DNA from: Actinoplanes flavus
GTDB lineage: Bacteria > Actinomycetota > Actinomycetes > Mycobacteriales > Micromonosporaceae
Reading direction: 5' to 3'
Length of the DNA: 64,000 bases
Assembly: GCF_017592555.1 (NCBI RefSeq)
Contig: NZ_JAGFNS010000025.1
Location: forward strand, 1-64,000
In this document: piece after piece, positions 63,565 to 64,000 of the stretch
How the letters are laid out: each line of letters opens with the position of its first letter
Numbering within the stretch: position 1 is the first letter of the stretch
Notes under the pieces: model-generated
The model's database searches: none
What the model saw: the letters and a program-made list of their open reading frames with translations, nothing else
What the model was told of the DNA's origin: nothing
Position numbers and translations under genes: made by a program

Positions 63565-64000
63565 TCAGACGGCGAACTCGTGGACCCGCTCGGTGGCGGG
63601 CGCCGGCGGGGTCGCCTTCCACAGGCCCAGCCGCTGTGCGGCGAGACGGCTCAGGTACGCCGGGTTGAGCAGTACATACCGCTTCCACAGCCGCTTCGGC
63701 TCCAGGCCCAGGCGCCACAACCACTCCAGCGCGTACCGCTGCATCCAGGCGGGCGGGTTCTTCAGCAGGCCGGCGTGGTAGTCGAAGGCGGCGCCGACGG
63801 CGAGCAGCGGCATGTCCAGCAGCGGGCGCATGGCGTAGGTGAAGATCTCCTGCCGCGGGCAGCCCAGGCCGACCAGCACCACGCGGGCGCCGGACGCCTT
63901 GATGCGTTCCGCGATCGCCTCCGCCTCACCGGGCTCGGACTTCCGGAACTTGGACGCCTCGACACCGGCGATCCGCAGCGACGGGAACATCCCCATCAGG
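63565..64000 (-). CDS. WecG/TagA/CpsF-family glycosyltransferase, partial (N-terminus outside window)
   Basis: The last 145 or so residues of a WecG/TagA-type enzyme, which adds N-acetylmannosamine or a related sugar to a lipid-linked acceptor in surface-polymer synthesis. Recognisable parts are RVVLVGLGCPRQEIFTYAMR, then AVGAAFDYHAGLLKNPPAWM, and ALEWLWRLGLEPKRLWKRY, all diagnostic of the family. The frame is open to the right edge; the Met at 63996 is internal to the family, so the true start lies beyond 64000. Confidence 0.93.
   Translation of the reverse strand, partial: LMGMFPSLRIAGVEASKFRKSEPGEAEAIAERIKASGARVVLVGLGCPRQEIFTYAMRPLLDMPLLAVGAAFDYHAGLLKNPPAWMQRYALEWLWRLGLEPKRLWKRYVLLNPAYLSRLAAQRLGLWKATPPAPATERVHEFAV

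Overview
The window is high-GC actinobacterial chromosome centred on the replication origin. Gene order is the actinobacterial origin order: parB-parA, rsmG, khpB (jag), yidC, yidD, rnpA, rpmH on the minus strand, then dnaA, oriC, dnaN, gnd, recF, dciA, gyrB, gyrA on the plus strand. The chaplin-like secreted protein, a DLW-39 peptide between tRNA-Ile and tRNA-Ala, a DUF397/DUF5753 regulator pair and many GTG starts suggest a sporulating filamentous actinomycete. Micromonosporaceae, possibly Actinoplanes, is my best guess; this is inference, since no 16S gene is present.

Region 1 (1-4.1 kb): tail of an IS5-type transposase, a GNAT acetyltransferase, a PLP aminotransferase, a D-Ala-D-Ala-ligase-like ATP-grasp protein and a HIT-like protein. 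Region 2 (4.1-14.5 kb): a gene-poor zone around parAB. It holds eight parS-type 14-mers (seven perfect, one with a single mismatch), a compact cluster of DnaA boxes, two decayed IS3-family elements and at least seven unrelated minisatellite families with units from 7 to about 110 bp. Region 3 (14.5-18 kb): the ribosome, RNase P and membrane-insertion cluster. Region 4 (18.2-31.4 kb): dnaA, a roughly 0.65 kb oriC with at least 16 DnaA boxes, the clamp, RecF, DciA and gyrase. Region 5 (31.4-32.8 kb): DUF3566 protein, tRNA-Ile(GAT), DLW-39 peptide and tRNA-Ala(TGC).

Region 6 (33-41.6 kb): mixed housekeeping genes: lipoprotein, Nudix hydrolase, NAD(P)-binding protein, YbaK deacylase, DsbA/FrnE-like protein, SufE, CBS protein, ProS and a rhodanese. 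A ninth parS lies here on the other side of oriC, at nearly the same distance from it as the leftmost pair. Two further minisatellites begin inside the 3' ends of sufE and the CBS gene. Region 7 (41.7-50.7 kb): a translationally coupled five-gene operon (ECF sigma factor, zinc-finger anti-sigma, ABC ATPase, two membrane subunits), then a coupled Hsp90-like ATPase and 931-residue TPR protein. Region 8 (50.7-64 kb): TetR regulator, two secreted proteins including one with four chaplin-like domains, acyl-CoA dehydrogenase with a twin palindromic operator, divergent MarR/YceI, a GCS2-type ligase, membrane and PASTA proteins, the DUF5753/DUF397 pair and a truncated WecG/TagA glycosyltransferase at the right edge.

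The most unusual signals are the parS/minisatellite zone, the parS plus DnaA-box module at 4.2-4.4 kb, the repeat arrays whose founder unit is a gene's own 3' end, and the Hsp90-TPR pair.
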